Source of the DNA: Myxococcus qinghaiensis
GTDB taxonomy: Bacteria > Myxococcota > Myxococcia > Myxococcales > Myxococcaceae
Direction: 5' to 3'
Length of the DNA: 64,000 nucleotides
Assembly: GCF_024198215.1 (NCBI RefSeq)
Contig: NZ_JAKCFA010000034.1
Span: 40,341-104,340, forward strand
A model generated the notes under the pieces. The model did not search any database, was not told the origin of the DNA, and saw only the letters and a list, made by a program, of their open reading frames with translations. A program made the translations under genes and the position numbers. Shown here one piece after another: positions 62,156 through 64,000 of the stretch. Each line of letters starts with the position of its first letter. Within the stretch, counting starts at the first letter, position 1.

Positions 62156-62602
62156 TCAGAACTTATAGCCCAGGCGCAGGCCGATGACGGGGTCGGGGTC
62201 CAGGTAGCCCACCTCGACGCCGATGCTGGCCGCCTTGCCCTGGAGGCCGAAGCCGAAGGCCGCGTGGGCTCGGAGTGCGTCTCCCCGGCCCATGACAATC
62301 CAGGGGCCCACGAGGCCCTCTACGTAGACCTTGGCGCTGGTGATGTTGGCGCGAATGACCAGGTCCAGCGGAATGCCCACGTCATTGCCATCCGTGATGA
62401 GCGACGCGCCGAAGCGGGCACCGATGGAGACAGGGCCCGCGATTCGGCCTTCCACGCCGAGCAGGAAGCTGAAGGCCGCGCTCTGGTCAATCCAATAGTC
62501 GGCTCCGAGCCCGACGCGAACCGTGGTCGCTTCCGAGCTCATGGGCGCGAGGAAGAATCCGGCCGCGAGCAGGACACCGAGCGAAGGACGAAGCAGCTTC
62601 AT
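62156..62602 (-). CDS. Outer-membrane beta-barrel-like protein
   Basis: A 148-residue protein starting at MKLLRPSLGV. Signal peptide SLGVLLAAGFFLAPMSSEA, then alternating beta strands (VRVGLGADYWIDQSAAF, FSFLLGVEGRIAGPVSIGARFGASL, AKVYVEGLVGPWIVMGRG, AFGFGLQGKAASIGVEVGYLD) ending in a terminal aromatic (GLRLGYKF), as expected for a small outer-membrane barrel. Function unknown. Confidence 0.75.
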   Translation of the reverse strand: MKLLRPSLGVLLAAGFFLAPMSSEATTVRVGLGADYWIDQSAAFSFLLGVEGRIAGPVSIGARFGASLITDGNDVGIPLDLVIRANITSAKVYVEGLVGPWIVMGRGDALRAHAAFGFGLQGKAASIGVEVGYLDPDPVIGLRLGYKF

Positions 62603-62863
62603 GCGGGAGGTTCCTCTCCGTGAGGGGGGAGCCACCACTCAAGCAAGCCAGGCGGAGTGAGGCCAGTCACACGAGAGGTTCCTCCCGTCCTTCCGTCGCA
62701 TTTTCCGCGCACTGAACCACCGTCAGCGGAACACCGACAGCCTCAACGGACCTGCCGTCACGTGGGCGGAATGCACGAAGCCACCGTCACGAGTCGCGGC
62801 CCGGAGCGCCGCGCCGAGAGAGAGCAGCGGCATGAAGCAAGGTCCGCCGTTAGGAGGCTCCGC

Positions 62864-63835
62864 ATGAAAGCCATTCGCTATCACGAGGTAGGAGGGCCGG
62901 AGGTCCTGCGCCTGGACGACGTGCCCGAGCCGACGCCAGGCCCTGGAGAGGTCCGCATTCGGGTGAAGGCCGCGGGGGTGAACTTCGCGGACACGGAGCG
63001 TCGGCGCGGCCTGTACGACGCGAAGTCGCCGTTGCCCAGGATTCTGGGGAGCGAGGCCGCGGGAGTCGTCGACGCGGTGGGGCCGGGGGTCGACGCGAAG
63101 TGGGTCGGTCGCCGGGTGGTGGCCCTCGCGCTCCAGAGCTATGCGGAGTTCGCGACGACATCGGAACAGGAGCTGCTGGAGCTCCCCGAACATGTCTCAT
63201 TCGAGGAGGCGGCGGGGCTTCTGGTGCAGGGGCTCACGGCCTGGCACCTGATTCACACCTCGTCTCAGCTCCGGCCCGGACAGCGAGTCCTGATTCACGC
63301 AGCGGCGGGAGGCGTCGGGCTCCTCGCGATACAGCTCGCGAAACAAGCAGGAGCGACAGTGCTCGGAACAGTCTCCACCGAGGAGAAGGCCAGACTCGCG
63401 CGCGAGGCCGGCGCCGACGACGTCTTCGTCTACGGAGGAACCAGCTCCGTGGCGGAGTGGGTTCGCAAGCTCACGTCAGGAAGCGGAGTCGATGTGGTGC
63501 TGGATTCCGTGGGTGCCAGCACCTGGGAAAGCAGCCTCGAGTCTCTCGCGCCCTTCGGTCACCTGGTGGCTTACGGAAGCGCGAGTGGACACCCGCCCCC
63601 GGTGGACGTCGAGGCGCTGTACGCCAAATCCTTGAAGATCAGTGCCTACTGGCTGCGCACGCCGCACCCGCCGGCCTTGCAGCGCCAGGCGCGAGAGGCC
63701 CTGGGCGATGCCTTGGCGAAAGGGCAGCTGCGGGTGAGGGTGGGGCTGGTGGTGGGGCTGGGAGAGGCGGCGCGGGCGCACCAGCAGCTCGAGTCCCGTG
63801 CGACGGTGGGCAAGGTGGTGCTGCGGGTGCCCTGA
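62864..63835 (+). CDS. Zinc-free quinone oxidoreductase (MDR family)
   Basis: A 323-residue NADPH-dependent oxidoreductase starting at MKAIRYHEVGG after a TAGGAGG site. GroES-like N-terminus (VRIRVKAAGVNFADTERRRGLY) and Rossmann motif AAAGGVGLLAIQLAKQAG; no zinc-binding cysteine cluster, so it is the quinone-oxidoreductase (QOR/zeta-crystallin) type. Ends RATVGKVVLRVP. It is the last protein gene before the rRNA operon on the opposite strand. Confidence 0.9.
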   Translation: MKAIRYHEVGGPEVLRLDDVPEPTPGPGEVRIRVKAAGVNFADTERRRGLYDAKSPLPRILGSEAAGVVDAVGPGVDAKWVGRRVVALALQSYAEFATTSEQELLELPEHVSFEEAAGLLVQGLTAWHLIHTSSQLRPGQRVLIHAAAGGVGLLAIQLAKQAGATVLGTVSTEEKARLAREAGADDVFVYGGTSSVAEWVRKLTSGSGVDVVLDSVGASTWESSLESLAPFGHLVAYGSASGHPPPVDVEALYAKSLKISAYWLRTPHPPALQRQAREALGDALAKGQLRVRVGLVVGLGEAARAHQQLESRATVGKVVLRVP

Positions 63836-63899
63836 AGGCCCGCGCGGGCCTGGGGCCCCTCACCGCCGAGGCGGGGGGCGCCCTGGCCCGCAAAAGGAA

Positions 63900-63930
63900 A
63901 AGCCCCCGTCGCACGAGGCGACGAGGGCTT
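63900..63930 (-). terminator. rRNA operon terminator
   Basis: On the minus strand AAGCCCTCGTCGC pairs with GCGACGGGGGCTT (one mismatch) around a five-base loop and is followed by TTTT, a classic intrinsic terminator just after the 5S rRNA 3' end. It may also stop the oxidoreductase transcript. Confidence 0.8.
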
Positions 63931-63942
63931 CTCTCAAAAAGA

Positions 63943-64000
63943 ATCCGGCAGCGACCTACTCTCCCACGCGGTTTCCCGCGGAGTACCATCGGCTCTGGAG
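63943..64000 (-). rRNA. rrf: 5S ribosomal RNA, 3' end (partial)
   Basis: The reverse complement of the last bases reads as the 3' half of bacterial 5S rRNA: CGATGGTACTCCGCGGG, then the conserved GAGAGTAGGTCGCTGCCGG 3' strand. It runs off the right edge, so 23S and 16S genes should lie beyond it. The intrinsic terminator follows directly. Confidence 0.88.

Overview
The window is 64 kb of very GC-rich DNA with strong GC bias at third codon positions. Its gene content points to a fruiting myxobacterium (Myxococcota, suborder Cystobacterineae: Myxococcus, Corallococcus, Pyxidicoccus or a relative). Typical signs are many lipoproteins with Asp/Gly-rich linkers, large hybrid histidine kinases, an ECF sigma/anti-sigma pair, secreted proteases and esterases, a BTAD-AAA regulator and tandem SpoIIAA-like proteins. 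The genus assignment is inference. No prophage, insertion sequence, CRISPR array or tRNA was recognised. The right edge enters the 3' end of a 5S rRNA gene, so an rRNA operon lies beyond it on the minus strand.

Layout. 1-4053: most of a giant repeat-rich protein on the minus strand, cut by the left edge. 4.4-6.9 kb: lipoprotein esterase, Rpn-like PD-(D/E)XK protein, small membrane protein. 6.9-10.1 kb: sugar ABC importer operon (binding lipoprotein, two permeases, a small ORF) with no ATPase gene. 10.4-11.4 kb: duplicated SpoIIAA-like genes. 11.8-14.5 kb: cytochrome P450 and fatty acid desaturase. 14.6-23.3 kb: mostly single genes (DUF4846 protein, CDP-alcohol phosphatidyltransferase, double DsbA-like oxidoreductase, MltA, amidohydrolase, 2OG-Fe(II) oxygenase). 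23.4-27.2 kb: a two-core hybrid histidine kinase. 27.4-35.1 kb: RhuM-like protein, SDR, secreted intradiol dioxygenase, LysR/MBL-fold pair, secreted esterase, TetR/hydrolase pair. 35.3-38.9 kb: a cell-envelope and proteolysis block in which a BlaR1-type M56 protease carries a lytic-transglycosylase-like domain, next to its BlaI-type repressor, two palindromic operators, an emfourin-type inhibitor and its M4 protease. 39.0-45.1 kb: FAD monooxygenase facing a BTAD-AAA regulator, then LysR facing an alcohol dehydrogenase. 45.2-51.8 kb: acyltransferase, ECF sigma/anti-sigma, S8 lipoprotein protease, GlpD. 52.5-57.1 kb: an apparent operon of a His-rich protein, a TonB-dependent receptor and two lipoproteins, closed by a strong hairpin. 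57.1-63.8 kb: a second emfourin-like protein, a PAS histidine kinase, small TPR/SlyX/DUF2007 genes and a quinone oxidoreductase.

The most interesting units are: (1) the BlaI/M56-transglycosylase fusion, which looks like a BlaR-type sensor with the penicillin-binding domain replaced by a peptidoglycan-binding or cleaving one; (2) the His-rich protein/TonB receptor/lipoprotein operon, a candidate metal or metallophore uptake system; and (3) the M4 protease with emfourin inhibitor, plus a distant second emfourin-like gene. All functions are assigned from reading the sequence; no database search was run.
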